Source: Galaxea fascicularis
Taxonomy: Eukaryota > Cnidaria > Anthozoa > Scleractinia > Euphylliidae
Direction of reading: 5' to 3'
Assembly (NCBI GenBank): GCA_948470475.1
Contig: OX419346.1
Coordinates: 6,473,184 to 6,537,183 of the forward strand
Length of the DNA: 64,000 nucleotides
A program made the position numbers and the translations under genes. Positions within the stretch are counted from its first letter, which is position 1. The number at the start of each line of letters is the position of its first letter. Under the pieces are notes generated by a model. It made no database searches, was not told the origin of the DNA, and saw only the letters and a list, made by a program, of their open reading frames with translations. Positions 1 through 10,885 of this stretch are shown in pieces.

Positions 1-481
1 GCTCGTTCAAAATAGTTGAGAACCAGCGTCTGAACGTCACTTCCCGTGTAACCCAACAGGGTTGGGACTTCGCACGATTTTCCACCCAAACGCTCACCAA
101 AGAACATAAAGATATGTATTAATAAAGAATAAAATTTCAGCAGACATTTCATGCATGTTGAAGGAAAAACATCGCTAAAACGTCACTTCATAAGGTGTAT
201 TTTTATCCCTAGGGTGAGGCGGAAGGGTGTTGGCCACAGCTTGACAAATCCCTCCCATGACGGCAGAAATCAAAGCGCGGCCTGTGAATAATCGAATTGG
301 CTAGTCAACCAGCTCATTATTCTATCAACTAGTTAATTTGATTAATTCATTGGTAATTAGTGTTACGCAAGAAACTCAACGGAGATGAATAATATAAATT
401 GTGTACTAATCACCTCATTAACTTACACTACTTGTGGAGAGAGACGTGTGGTGTATAGAGCGACTCTATTAGCTGTCCACC
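1..481. other. Intergenic, no gene seen
   Basis: AT-rich sequence with no long open frame, repeat array or recognisable motif. It may hold the 5' UTR or promoter of the ORF that begins at 482, but no convincing TATA box was identified. Confidence 0.4.
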
Positions 482-997
482 ATGAGTTTGACGATCGACA
501 TTGGCAATTTTCAGAGTTGGCCAGAAATATTTCTGGAAATAACAAAGCAGGAAAATTTAAAAACGTTTACGGTAATAGAGCCTGGTTCCAAGACCACCAA
601 GCGCCAAGAAAAAACAGCGAGTTCCAAGCAGGGAAGTCGAAGGGCTGTCCAGCTAAACAGCTGCAGCTGTAGCGTAGAACAGCGTGAGGTTCGTCTTGCA
701 AGTGCGCCCTCAAGTCTTGAAAGCGATGTTGAGGTCCAAGGGATGGGTAGGAAAAGGGTAAAGATGGATGACAGCAGAGTGAATACACGTGGACGGATAT
801 ACAGCTCACCAGGTCCTTCCATCGATGTCGATCCAAAGACCATCTTAAGAGATCCTCGCCTGACTGACGCGGGGCGGAAATTAAGCAGCCAGAAGATAAC
901 TCTGCTGTACGAAGACATCCTTAAACCTCTGGATATGTATTTCATTCTGAGCAAATTAAAGACGCAAAGGAGCGAAAGTCAAGGATTCGTTCAGTGA
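482..997 (+). CDS. Unrecognised 171-aa ORF, possible single-exon gene or terminal exon
   Basis: An ATG in a favourable context (cca.c.ATG) opens a 171-codon frame. The predicted protein has no signal peptide or membrane segment. It starts with a hydrophobic/aromatic stretch (NFQSWPEIFLEI, residues 8-19), followed by a Lys/Arg/Ser-rich, probably disordered middle with a basic GRKRVK patch that could be a nuclear-localisation signal, and then a better-ordered C-terminus (DPRLTDAGRKL, then LLYEDILKPLDMYF). I do not recognise the family. A canonical AATAAA follows the stop at about 260 bases (1257-1262). A second, broken copy of the N-terminal ~20 residues lies at 3408-3473, which suggests duplicated coding sequence. 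It could also be the 3' exon of a longer gene, because an upstream in-frame splice acceptor cannot be excluded. The antisense open frame over the same bases is treated as a shadow. Confidence 0.4.
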   Translation: MSLTIDIGNFQSWPEIFLEITKQENLKTFTVIEPGSKTTKRQEKTASSKQGSRRAVQLNSCSCSVEQREVRLASAPSSLESDVEVQGMGRKRVKMDDSRVNTRGRIYSSPGPSIDVDPKTILRDPRLTDAGRKLSSQKITLLYEDILKPLDMYFILSKLKTQRSESQGFVQ

Positions 998-1730
998 AAT
1001 GTACAGCGCATGAGGTGGTGACCTCTTGACGTACAAAGTATTGAAACACAAATCAATTATCAAATCATACCTGAATATGGTAAAAGAAAACGTTTACGGC
1101 TATTGCAAAAAGGAGTAGAGGAAATAATTTTAGCAATACTTTTGGATCACATGTAGTAACAACAATCTTATGTATACGTTTTCTTGATATAAGACTAAGT
1201 GGCTACCTTAGTCAGTCATTTTTAACTGCTGTATTTCTAAGAATTGAATTGAATTTAATAAAATATCTATTGCTGTGCAGAATTTTATTGTAGTTCCCTT
1301 TAGATACTATACTCTCTAGAACGCATATGTGAAGTGAGATTTTCTAAATCTTTTTTTTCTTTTACTCACTCATTATACATCATACAGACAGGTTTACAAT
1401 AAGCCGTTACATCCATCCTAGCTGACATGATAATAACAATAATAAGTGGTAAGTAGGTTAGTGACCGTACAGATTGTATTACAGCGATACAGTGGCTACT
1501 GACTCCATCTCACTACTCGTTCACTCTTATTACATGGAAAAAATAAACGTTTGATATTTTTTTTTAGAAACGACGATAGACTACAATTAGGGTACACTTA
1601 AGGATTACAATGAGTTGTCAATGTAATACCGTGGAAAAATACAAGATATCATGGGAGTAGACAGATAAGAATGTTACAAATAAACATCATATTGCTCAAC
1701 GAGCCCTTTAAATTAAAGACATGCAAATAG
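998..1730 (+). other. Probable 3' flank/UTR of the 482-997 ORF
   Basis: AT-rich noncoding sequence with no other gene visible. It includes the AATAAA at 1257-1262 and grades into the satellite that starts near 1731. Confidence 0.35.
1257..1262 (+). terminator. Candidate poly(A) signal AATAAA
   Basis: Canonical hexamer about 260 bases after the stop of the 482-997 ORF, in an AT-rich context. Such hexamers also occur by chance in sequence this AT-rich. Confidence 0.35.
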
Positions 1731-2760
1731 TTGCTCATGAGCTAATCAGCTCATGAGTTAATGAGCTAATGGGCTGTTTAATTTGCGATAGAATAGGGGA
1801 CGTAGTTTCCTGCGTTGTGATCTGGCCTTTTTGTGTATAGTGGTGGTTTTGGCGGGGGAAATGCTTGGCGATATCACTTCTTCAAGCTACCCTTCAATCC
1901 GACGGTAAGTATGGTGTAATAATGGGATAATAAGCTAATGAACTAATGAGCTGTTCGAAAAAGCGTAGGAGACGTAGTTTACTGTGTGGTAAACTGTATC
2001 AGCTTCTCTTCATTCTGAAGTTAAAAAATGATGATGATGATTACTGACGAGCTAATGAGCTAATAAGCTTATGAGCTAATAAGCTAAATGAGCTAATACG
2101 TTAATGGGCTAATAAGTTTATGAGCTAATAAGTTAATGAACTAATAAGTTAATGGGCTAATGAGCTTATAAGCTAATAAGCTAAATGAGCTAATAAGCTA
2201 AATAAGCTAATACGTTAATGCGCTAATAAGCTTATGAGCTATAATAAGCCAAATGACCCAATAAGTTAATGGGCTAATAAGCTTATGAGCTAATAAACTC
2301 ATGAGCTAATAAGTTAATGAGCTAATAAGCTAATGAGCTAATGAGCTAATAAGTTAATGAACTAATAAGCTAAATGAGCTAATACGTTAATGCGCTAATA
2401 AGCTTATGAGCTATAATAAGCCAAATGACCCAATAAGTTAATGGGCTAATAAGCTTATGAGCTAATAAACTCATGAGCTAATAAGTTAATGAGCTAATAA
2501 GCTAATGAGCTAATGAGCTAATAAGTTAATGAACTAATAAGCTCATGGGCTATAATAAGCCAAATGACCCAATAAGTTAATGGGCTAATAAGCTTATGAG
2601 CTAATAAGTTAATGAGCTAATAAGTTAATGGGCTAATAAGCTTCTGAGCTAATAAGCTAAATGAGCTAATAAGTTAATGGGCTAATTAGCTTATGAGCTA
2701 ACAAGCTAACGAGATAATGGGCTAATGGGCTAATAAGCTATTAAGCTAATGACATGATGA
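1731..2760. repeat. AT-rich satellite built from GAGCTAATAA-like units with higher-order repeats
   Basis: About one kilobase of degenerate 9-12 bp units (variants of gagctaataa, gttaatgggc, taagcttatg). A larger block beginning ataataagccaaatgaccca occurs at 2241, 2413 and 2552. The array is therefore organised in higher-order units with periods of about 172 and 139 bases; the third copy lacks an internal segment. All three frames are full of TAA stops, so it is not coding. Two short outlier patches of the same motif lie at 1921-1960 and 2040-2100. Confidence 0.9.
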
Positions 2761-3407
2761 AATGGTTACCTCACATAAGCTGATGAGTTCATGATCTGAA
2801 GAGCTAATGTCCTAAAGGGGTGATGAGCTGATGAGCTGTTCGCAAAAGAGTAGGGGATGCAGTTTTTGGTGATGTCAGCTGTATAAAGTTGATTCCTAGG
2901 ATAAATAGGGGATGGTGATGATAATGATAAGCGAATGATCTAACGACTAAGGAATTAATGGACTAGTGAATTAATTGATTTAATGAATTATTTAATCACT
3001 GATGTCGCTAGCGTAACAGGCCACCTTAACGTTAACAAAGATTGAGACTTTGATCTTAGAAGCAAGCCACCGCAGTGGTTAATTGATTATGTTTAATAAT
3101 TCTTTTTATTCATTTAGTTCGTTTGGTAAGTTCTTTTTCTTACCTTTCCCAATCGGCTCTTGATAAAGTGTCGCAATCACAGTGGAAGCGTCAGCAGTTA
3201 ACTTTGACGCTGTTTGTTTTTCCGCTCACAATAGAAATTTTCTTTTACCTTTGAACAACAAAAAAAAGCATTAAATATGAAAAGAGAAGGTCACTATTCA
3301 TCACTCAAGCAATTCAATGCCTAATCGTTATGCCTAATTTAAAGGCCGTTTTGAGGGCTGCTGAAAGGCTATCACCTTACCAGATTTTCTTCCTGAATCT
3401 TAGATTC

Positions 3408-3473
3408 GAAAGTTTTGAAAGCTGGTCGAAAATATTTCTAGAAATCGAGAGACAGGGTGATTTAAAAATTTAG
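3408..3473 (+). pseudogene. Broken second copy of the N-terminus of the 482-997 ORF
   Basis: This frame reads SFESWSKIFLEIERQGDLKI followed by a stop. It aligns without gaps to residues 9-28 of the ORF at 482 (NFQSWPEIFLEITKQENLKT), with most hydrophobic and aromatic positions identical. There is no in-frame ATG nearby and the similarity ends at the stop, where an inverted-repeat element begins. It is either a partial duplicate or an orphan exon of a related gene. Confidence 0.5.
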
Positions 3474-3607
3474 ATTGTTTTCAGTCACGTGACCAGCGGC
3501 CATATTGGTTTAATGAAACAAAAGAAAGTATGTGGATAAAAATAGGCCGCCATTCCTTTGTTTTCGTACATCAACATGGCCGCAGTGACGTCATGTGAAA
3601 ACGATCT
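3471..3607. mobile_element. Small inverted-repeat element (MITE)
   Basis: The left end reads agattgttttcagtcacgtg and the right end, reverse-complemented, gtagatcgttttcacatgac. Both continue into a CGGCCAT-containing stretch. The arms are roughly 35 bases and imperfect around a ~70-base centre. No coding capacity. The superfamily is not assigned because no clear target duplication is visible. Confidence 0.65.
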
Positions 3608-4379
3608 ACTTTCCACCAAAGAGGCTAGCAGTTCCAGTCCCAGCAAAAGTAAACCGTGTGGTATTCACGCGGTTGGGGCAAAAGGAGGAATGAGTTTGCG
3701 GAAATGGCATGTGGTATGATTTGCGGAATGACATAATTTTTGCGGAATATGATATCTGTAGAATGACGTCATTCCATAAATTATCAATCCACTGTCGTTC
3801 CTAACCTTACCGATTTCTTTTCTCAAGATAGCGGTCTTAAGAGCAACGACACTGCCAAATTAATGAAAAGCACCACCAAAACGAAATACAACTACAAAAG
3901 CATGATCGTGTTAAAAAAGGCGAGTACTCTTTACAGTTCTCCAAACAAAATGATAGTTTTTTTTTTAATTAAATGTTCCACTCGAACGAGCTCGCTATCC
4001 GGCGTTCACGAAAGGTTGATGAAAAATTGCGAGTTTTGTTTGTGATTTTGTATTTTGTAACAAAACCAAAAAGTCTACTTTTTACCATCTTTCATGATTA
4101 GCCGCTTGTCCGTGTCACACAGATGGGTTTGCAGGTTCAATTGCTCATTATCCAAGCATTCCGACCAAGGAAATTACTAATTATAATTGAAACCATGGAT
4201 ATATCAGGGTCCATCGACATAATCACTTTTTACCCGCTTGACGTCAACTTTAAGAAGGAGTGCACGACGTTTGCAGTTTTCTCTTCCACCTTTCATGGAC
4301 ATAGCAGCGGCTAATAACGAAAGTTGATAAAAAAAAGTAAGATGTAAATGCCAAATTCACAAAGTGAACTCGCAAAACT

Positions 4380-5625
4380 TCGATTTGAAATATGCGGGAA
4401 GAGTGTCCAGCATAACGAAGATGCAGAGCGGTTGAAAGAGTTGAAAAATGAGTTGCATGACGTTGAGAAACAGGAAGTCGTAAAGATCACAACTGGTAGT
4501 GTGTAAAAACAATTACGGAAAACTTCAAACTGGAAATCTGCCTGATGGTCTCCAGATATTTTGGACCTGACATTGTAGGTGAAAACGATGAGGTTAAACT
4601 ATTGTGGGACGTGAACATACAGTGTGATCATATCATTGAAGCCAGAAGACCGGACATTGTAATTGTAAATAAACAGGAGAGAAAGTGCACTATTATTGAT
4701 ATTGCCGTACCAGCGAATAAAAGAATTGGTGAAAAGGAGAATGAGAAAGTTGAAAAGAATTAGAAGCTTAAAAAAGAAATTGCAAGAATGTGGAACATGA
4801 GAACTGTGCAGGTGGTATTAGTATTGGTGGTAGTAGCACGGTGGCAGTATTGGATCATTTGCGTTACTTTTCAAAGCAATTGTAAATACAACCTTCATGT
4901 TAAATCGAAATTATCTGAGGCCAATAAGTGCCTTTTTATTTTAAGATCGCTAAGAAAAGAGGGGATGTGTCAGGAAGGGGTGGACCAGTTTTTTAACACA
5001 GTAGTTTTACCGAATTTTACGTATGGCCTGTCTATATATGGGGCGTCTGACTCTGATCTCACTGCTATACAATCATTTTTAACAGACGTTTTAAAAGAAA
5101 ATATATATCGGTTAAAATAGACATTCGTAGTGTTTTAGAAGAATCGGACTTGAAGTCACGCTCTATTAGTCCTTGTCCTATTTCCTGCATATTACCAAAA
5201 GAAAAGGAAACAAATTATAACTTAACGAAAACATCTGTAAAGCGCTCACTAGTTAATACTGAAAGGTTGAAAAACTCGTATGTAAGTAGACTAATTTTTA
5301 AATATAGTATTTAGGTTGCTAGATTATTGATGTTATTTTATAGCTATAGCTGTAATTTCTTAAATTTGATATTTGTAACTCGAGATATGTGCTTTTATCA
5401 CGAGATAATAAAGATTATTATTTATTATTATTTACTTTATTTTATTTATTTATTTATTTATTTATTTTTCATTATTATTATTTTGGGAAGTGTAACAAAA
5501 ACGTTGGACAAGTGAATGGGAAAGTTGAATGTCAAAATTATTATTTCAGTCATTACTCCAGAAAACTACGTTATTAGGAACAGCAAGGATTTCGAGAAAA
5601 GTATTAGAGCTCTATAGTAAAGAGA
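4380..5625 (+). mobile_element. Degenerate LINE 3' end, interrupted by another LINE fragment
   Basis: The frame at 4545-4763 reads as the C-terminal tail common to many cnidarian retroelement polyproteins, with LLWDVNIQCDHIIEARRPDI, IIDIAVPANKRI and then an IARMWNMR segment at about 4770-4805. The tail breaks off near 4850. It resumes near 5487 with GSVTKTLDK, an in-frame stop, MGKLNVKI, and, one frame shift later, LLGTARISRKVLEL up to about 5615. The ~635 bases between are a different retroelement piece annotated separately. Several frameshifts and stops make it dead. Confidence 0.65.
4851..5485 (+). mobile_element. Inserted LINE fragment (RT C-terminus plus microsatellite tail)
   Basis: The frame to 5120 reads CVTFQSNCKYNLHVKSKLSE, then LFILRSLRKEG and VVLPNFTYGLSIYGASDSDL. 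This is the post-catalytic thumb/C-terminal part of a jockey/CR1-like reverse transcriptase. A frameshift near 5090 moves the continuation (FKRKYISVKIDIRSVLEESDL) to another frame. The piece ends in a (TTTA)n-type microsatellite at about 5411-5470, a typical 3' tail for non-LTR elements that lack long poly(A). It is 5'-truncated. Confidence 0.6.
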
Positions 5626-5865
5626 AAACTTTAAGGGACCTTTGGTCATGTGCTATGACTCGGTCCCTTAGGAAGCAAACCGGAAAAAGATCATCCAGTT
5701 CACAAAGATAATAATAATGATGATGATAATAATGATAAAGCCTAAGTCTTGCAATTGCCAACTCTATGTGGACAACGCCTTCTATTTTAAGGCTCTACGT
5801 AGAAGTAAAAGGGAAAAAAATCCCAATATTTTGCTCTAATTTCGTGGTGAACCCATTTCGGACTG

Positions 5866-6767
5866 CTATGGACGAGGACTGGGGGAGAACATGGCGGAGT
5901 GATGAGGAAGTTAATTTCGAAGCTCCGTCCACTGTAATCTCTTACTTTAGGTTTTCTATGGAGACATCATCCTCATATGTAACACCAAAGATAAAGTTAA
6001 GTCTGAAGATCTAGACAAACGAATGAAAGAATCGATTTTTTCCGGCGGGAAGCCGATTACAGAAGAAGGCGAAATAATGGCCGCTTTGACGTTATCGGAA
6101 GAGGTCACAAAATTAGACCTTATATTATGCTGCAAGACTAAACAGTCTAGACTCAAGAATGGAGGAATTGAATAGTACGTTGAAAGGTTTACAGAGGAAG
6201 ATTTCTGCCATCGAAATTGAGATAGGTTCGATGAAGGACAAGAGGAAGAGTTTGGACAACAAGTTCGCGCACATGGAGAACAATTCGAAGATTGTTAATG
6301 AACGCATCAAACAACTTCAAAGCAGTCTACAGCAAAGCAAAGATGAAGTTGATAAATGCCACAAAAAATTCTTTATTTAGAGGCTTCAAACCGAAGAGAA
6401 AATTTAAAAAAAATGAAGGAATTGAGAGAAAGTCCACAACTCGGTGCAACATCTAAACAAAGTGAGGACACGGAGGAGGTCCAGGGTGGCTTTCTTGAAA
6501 ACACTTTGGGAATTGAAGATACCAAAAAACATTGAGTTTCAACGAGAGGGCCGAACGATTATAGCACGTTTCCTACAGTTCTCTGACAGGCCGGGAGCGA
6601 GTTTTCAACCAAGCAATTACAAGAAGTGGGAAGACCAAAGAAATACAACAAAAGAGAAAAGTCCAAATGGAAAGACTAAAGAGGCAACAAAAGAAGGCAC
6701 ACGCGCTAACTTCAATAGATCAGAACCGGATAAACTATACATTGACAACAAATATGTTAAAGTGTAA
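5866..6767 (+). mobile_element. L1-type LINE ORF1 remnant (coiled coil plus RNA-binding region)
   Basis: Frames at 6159-6380 and 6444-6767 together look like a retrotransposon ORF1 protein. The first is a heptad-like coiled coil (LNSTLKGLQRKISAIEIEI, then VNERIKQLQSSLQQSKDEV). Next comes a decayed segment containing ASNRRENLK, and then the hallmarks NTLGIED, KNIEFQREGR and TIIARFLQFSDR, ending with EPDKLYIDNKYVKV. Two or more frameshifts separate the parts, so it is a pseudogene. An AT-rich 3' flank follows. The upstream frame at 5866-6014 may be the degenerate N-terminus but is weakly supported. Confidence 0.65.
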
Positions 6768-6984
6768 TTTGTTATATTCTACGAAGCTTCTTTTTTCTTT
6801 GGTTGATCAGCATTTCCCACTTATCCTATGATAATTAAGATGTAGGCTTTTTCAGAATATAACAAACCCTCTTTCTTTTATTTATAGTAACAATAGAACA
6901 AATAGCCTCTTTTCTCTCAAGCCGCGCTCCATAGACCGTTTTTCCAAAACAACGGCAAACACTAGAAACAGTTGCACGGAACAG

Positions 6985-7225
6985 CTATGGCTTCACGTTG
7001 TGGTTGCAGAAATCGTCATGCAAAAGATCGAGGAACGAGCCCTAGCAATTTACAAACGACCGATACCACTCTGGCTACGTTACATCGACGAATCGTACAC
7101 AAAGACAAAATCGACTATTTTCACGAACGCCTTAACTAGACGCTCACATTCAGTTCACCAAGGAGATCAAGGAGAATGGTAAGATACCTTTTCTAGACTG
7201 CTTGGTTACTCGTTACAAAATACTG
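6985..7225 (+). mobile_element. Penelope-like element reverse-transcriptase fragment
   Basis: The frame from about 6998 reads VVAEIVMQKIEERALA, then LWLRYIDES. This matches the catalytic C motif region of Penelope-like reverse transcriptases, where YVDD is usual; here it is Y-I-D-E. In shifted frames come KDKIDYFHERLN, FTKEIKENGK and IPFLDCLVTRY, the next conserved block of the family. Frameshifts and the altered catalytic motif indicate a dead fragment. No GIY-YIG endonuclease part is seen. Confidence 0.6.
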
Positions 7226-7552
7226 TAAACATGACCAATCAATGACTCTGTTGACGAGTAACGGGAACATGTTAACAGAAGGCAACGTTTGCGATAAGTT
7301 ATTTTATAATTGATATATGAGCCACTATTAGATTCTCGATCATTTTCACAGAAATTAACCCATGATTCACGATTCACGGTTCACAAAACAAGAAGATCAC
7401 GGATCACGCTAGGCTATAAATTCACGGATCACGACTTTAATGGAGCTATTTTCACGTGTCACGAGCTTTTTTCGCTCAAATCACGCGTGGCGCATAACCC
7501 TTTACAACCCTGTGTGATCAGAAAGTCCACAAAACGTAACATGGACAACAAC
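7226..7552. other. Repetitive intergenic sequence with TCACGATTCACG-type motifs
   Basis: Between about 7350 and 7490 variants of atcacggatcacg recur several times. No gene is seen. It lies just beyond the probable 3' end of the minus-strand GFP-like gene. Confidence 0.4.
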
Positions 7553-7558
7553 TTTAAT
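7553..7558 (-). terminator. Candidate poly(A) signal ATTAAA of GFP-like gene 1
   Basis: ATTAAA on the minus strand lies within a ~45-base block (7516-7562) that is nearly identical, in inverted orientation, to the block around 19896-19945 downstream of GFP-like gene 2. Conservation in both copies suggests this is the real 3' end. Confidence 0.55.
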
Positions 7559-7564
7559 ACTCAG

Positions 7565-8060
7565 GAATAAAGGGGGGTAGTTTCTAAAGAAGCTGTGCTT
7601 CTACGTCGGTGGGGCCGGGGAGTTGTGCACAAAAATTTGGTTTTATCAACGGTTCTTATAACGTAAAGTGCCCACCGTACAGGAAGTTACCATGAACGGC
7701 GTAAAAGTACGAAAATTGAAAAGAAAGAAAATTTTGCTATCATACGCTCGCGTTCTCGAGAAAGCCAAAACTTTTACATTTTTTGACTTTTAAATTTCAC
7801 GTTGTTGTTTTCCATAACGTAAAAAACGCACGTCCGCGCGATTGTTTTTTTTGTTGTTGTTGTTGTTGTTCTCATTATGCTTATAGACCCTTCTCCAAAA
7901 TTTGAATAAGCTAAAATTAAAACGTATGCCACTTGTTTAAAAGTGTAAAAACTCAATGGTTGTAATCAAACACCCACGACAAAAAAATTCAAGGAACTGT
8001 TATGTTCTTTTTTTATTTTGACTAAAACGCTACAAAAAATGTATAGCCAGGAAAAAAATC
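7565..8060. other. Probable insertion in the 3' UTR of GFP-like gene 1
   Basis: The stop-to-poly(A) distance is about 620 bases in gene 1 but about 265 bases in gene 2, and similarity between the two 3' regions is interrupted over this span. It contains a (GTT)n run near 7849-7870 and a GGGGGTAGTTTCTAAAG stretch that looks repeat-derived. No ORF of interest. Confidence 0.4.
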
Positions 8061-8177
8061 TACTAGAAATTACTAATTCTCAGTAAATACTGGAGAAACA
8101 CTTTCTACTAACATCCTTTTAAAAAACGGAAAACACTTTTTTCCTTGTTGCCAGCTTGGCTTTATCTCAGTATGCTT

Positions 8178-10387
8178 TCACTTGGTTTTTGCAATCGGCA
8201 TCAAAGAATAACGAGCCTCGGCAATCGCATGCAGGTCAACGTCGCTGTAACGTTTTCCATGGCCCAAAATCTCGATGCGGTGGTCCACATAATGATAATC
8301 TGGCAACATGACATTTTTCTTGGCCCTGAAAGGGAGAAAACGGTCTCGGATTAGTGACACTGGGCTAAAGACAAAAAGTACCCATATAACAAATACAATT
8401 GCTTCGAATTTTCATGAATGGCAACTCCTAGCACTCATGGTTGTCAGCTTCCATGGTTCAGTGACCTGACAAATGACAGTCATATTCTGTCTTGCCAGAT
8501 TATATAAGTTGTGTCTTGTTTAAGTTATTAGCTCTTCTCTCTGAAATCCAGATAGTTTTGTAATCTTATCATAACACAAATCCAAATAAGGGGCATCATT
8601 AGCGAGCTATTGGAACTAAGATGATGGGATCCACATAAACTGACAAAGAATTCAGTGTCTTAAATACCAAATGCATATGACTGAGTATCAAATCACTTGA
8701 AAAAACGTACTTGTAAGTAGTTCTAAATTCACATCGGTAATGGCCACCGTCTTTAAGCAGCAGAGCCATGTTAACATCACCCCTCAACACCCCATCACGC
8801 TCATACATTTTCTCAGTGGATGGCTCCCATCGCAGTATCTTCTCCTGCATAACTGGACCATTTGGTGGAAAGTTCACACCATGAAATTGAACATCATAGA
8901 AAAAACAGTCCCCTTTCATACTGTTAAAAAAAGAAGTTAATAATATACTCAGTGTAACCAAAGCATAAACTAGAAGGAGATTAATTCAAGAAAATTGATG
9001 GCAACTGAATGAGAACAAATATTGATATAAAGGTGGCTAACCTCGAAGAGACAACGGTTGAAGACATTCTTTTCTTCCCAATATTAATTTGGAAAAGGGG
9101 TTATATTTTAGCTCAAAGTATTCCACAATGATATGTTTTTTTTAAGTAAAATTAAAGAGGAACTAAGCAAAGTGAAAAGTATTGCTATCGATCTTAAGGT
9201 AAACAAAGAAGATTATACGATACAAGTTAAACTTGGAACTAACTATCCGCACAGAAATTGAATACTGTTTCGAATCAAGAAACATCCTCGCTTAAAACCC
9301 TTACTAACCTTATGTGGCTGGTTGCCATACACATGCCCTGATCTTCAAAAATCATGATTCGTTCCCAGGAATACCCTTCAGGAAAAGTCTGCTTGAAATA
9401 GTCTGGTATATCTGCTGGGTATTTGGTGAATGCCCTGTTGCCGTACATGAATGCTGGTGTCAAGATATCGTAAGCGAAAGGCAGGGGTGCGCCTTTGGTG
9501 ACGCGAAGCTTCATATCCTGCACACCCCTAAAACACAAACAGCGCATCACAGGCGTCAGACAAGGAAGAGTTCTTCAAAAAGCTAAATTCTGGTAAAAAT
9601 CTGCTCAGCCCTCTAAATCTTAATAAAGATGCGAATTTCTCTGCTGAAATTTCCTTGGTACGAGAAATTGCTGTAACTAGTTTTGTTCAAGTTAGTCAAG
9701 TAATGAACTGATTTAACCCTAAGAGTTTGTACCTCAAACTTTCCTAACTTTCTGCCTTACCGGACAATTTGGGGGTTGTTAATGTTGTAATAGGGAAAAT
9801 TCCAAGAAAAGAAATTTCTGTGCAAATACGGTGAAAATCAAATGAGTAATAAAGAACAAAAATCGGTTTATAATGAATATGCAACAAAAGGCTTGTACTT
9901 CAATCTTTCATAACCCAAAAGAGAGGCTGTAAGATTTCTTTATGTTTTTAATAAGTCATTTGCACACTTGTAACCATGATAGAAGAAATCAAAACTAGTT
10001 CCTCCTATCTGTTGCTCCAGCCTTAAGGACATGCAGTTTTATAGAACTGATCTGGGTAAATCACGCTCTCTGACAAATTTAGAAAAAAAAAATGTCCCCT
10101 TTCTGTTCGAAGTTGTGGTACCGAAAATGGCACGTAGTAAGTAAAATTTTCAAATTTTACTCACAAGAAAGGGTTTCCTTTTCCTTCTCCTTCAATAGTG
10201 AAGCTGTGCCCGTTTACGATGCCTTCCATGTGCAGCTTGGTCATCATTTCTTCTTTAATCAGGCTCTATGATATTAAAAACGACAAATAATGTGATATGA
10301 CACTGCTGACACGTCATATGTAAGTAGTAAAATAAAATTACAGGGCAAAAATCAAGTAAAACCGATCACCTGTGTAGCCCTTACCAT
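8178..10387 (-). CDS. GFP-like fluorescent/chromoprotein, gene 1 (226 aa)
   Basis: Exons on the minus strand: 10385-10387 (ATG only), 10165-10265, 9309-9527, 8711-8920 and 8178-8325. All introns are GT-AG and the total of 681 bases closes in frame. The product is a single-domain GFP-fold beta-barrel of family-typical length that should form its chromophore autocatalytically. Visible landmarks: the N-terminal strand with [17 protein letters not shown], the chromophore Met62-Tyr63-Gly64 in AFMYGNRAF, catalytic Arg91 in [30 protein letters not shown] with Ser142 and Glu144, and YVDHRI with His193. Numbering matches Kaede without gaps. The position of the catalytic Glu (Kaede Glu211, avGFP Glu222) is Ala211, in DLHAIAEAR. 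Overall it resembles coral green/red proteins of the Kaede type. It lies head-to-head with a paralogue at 18016 and shares about 0.5 kb of promoter with it. Colour cannot be told from sequence alone. Confidence 0.92.
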
Positions 10388-10885
10388 GATTGTGGATGTC
10401 AGTTGAGTAATCAGTAGATATCAACCTTACAGCTTTGCTCTTCTCGATCCGCTCTCTTCCAAATCACCAAGTTGAATGGGACCTCTGCTTTCGTAGGTGC
10501 TGCTATAAACCTGAATGTCACACCCAAAATTAAGGCTCCGCTGTCAAAAACCTTTTGTGACAAAGCTGACCTAATATCCATCATTGATATCTACCGTGAA
10601 AAAATGTACCGTAAATCATTGCTTACATATAATTATCTCCATTATTTCGTTAGCGGTAAACCTCTATGATTTTTGCTAATAATTTCGTTAGCGGTAAACT
10701 TCTATGATTTTAGTAATGAAGAGTGTAAATAGGGTATTAATACTGCAGTCATTTTCACGTCTATCCAACTTAAAGCTTATATTTTACCGATTGTCAGAGA
10801 AAAAAAAGACATAATATTCTTTTTAACCGAAAACACATAGCCTATATTTTCACTGTTCTCAACAGAAGCTCTGGTAAACCTTGTA
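10388..10885 (-). promoter_or_regulatory. Promoter and 5' UTR of GFP-like gene 1
   Basis: Read on the minus strand, this block aligns over most of its length with 17510-18015 upstream of gene 2. Shared landmarks towards the ATG: TATGTGTTTTCG, TTTAAGTTGGATAGACGTG, a twice-repeated GTTTACCGCTAACGAAAT, CAATGATTTA, GTCAGCTTTGT, GGGTGTGACATTCAG, a TATA box TTTATA (10504-10509), and GGAAGAGAGCGGATC in the 5' UTR. The TATA box is about 117 bases before the ATG. Confidence 0.7.

Noticed and set aside
1731..2760. CRISPR-like array
   Set aside because: Units are degenerate, contiguous and without unique spacers; this is an animal satellite.
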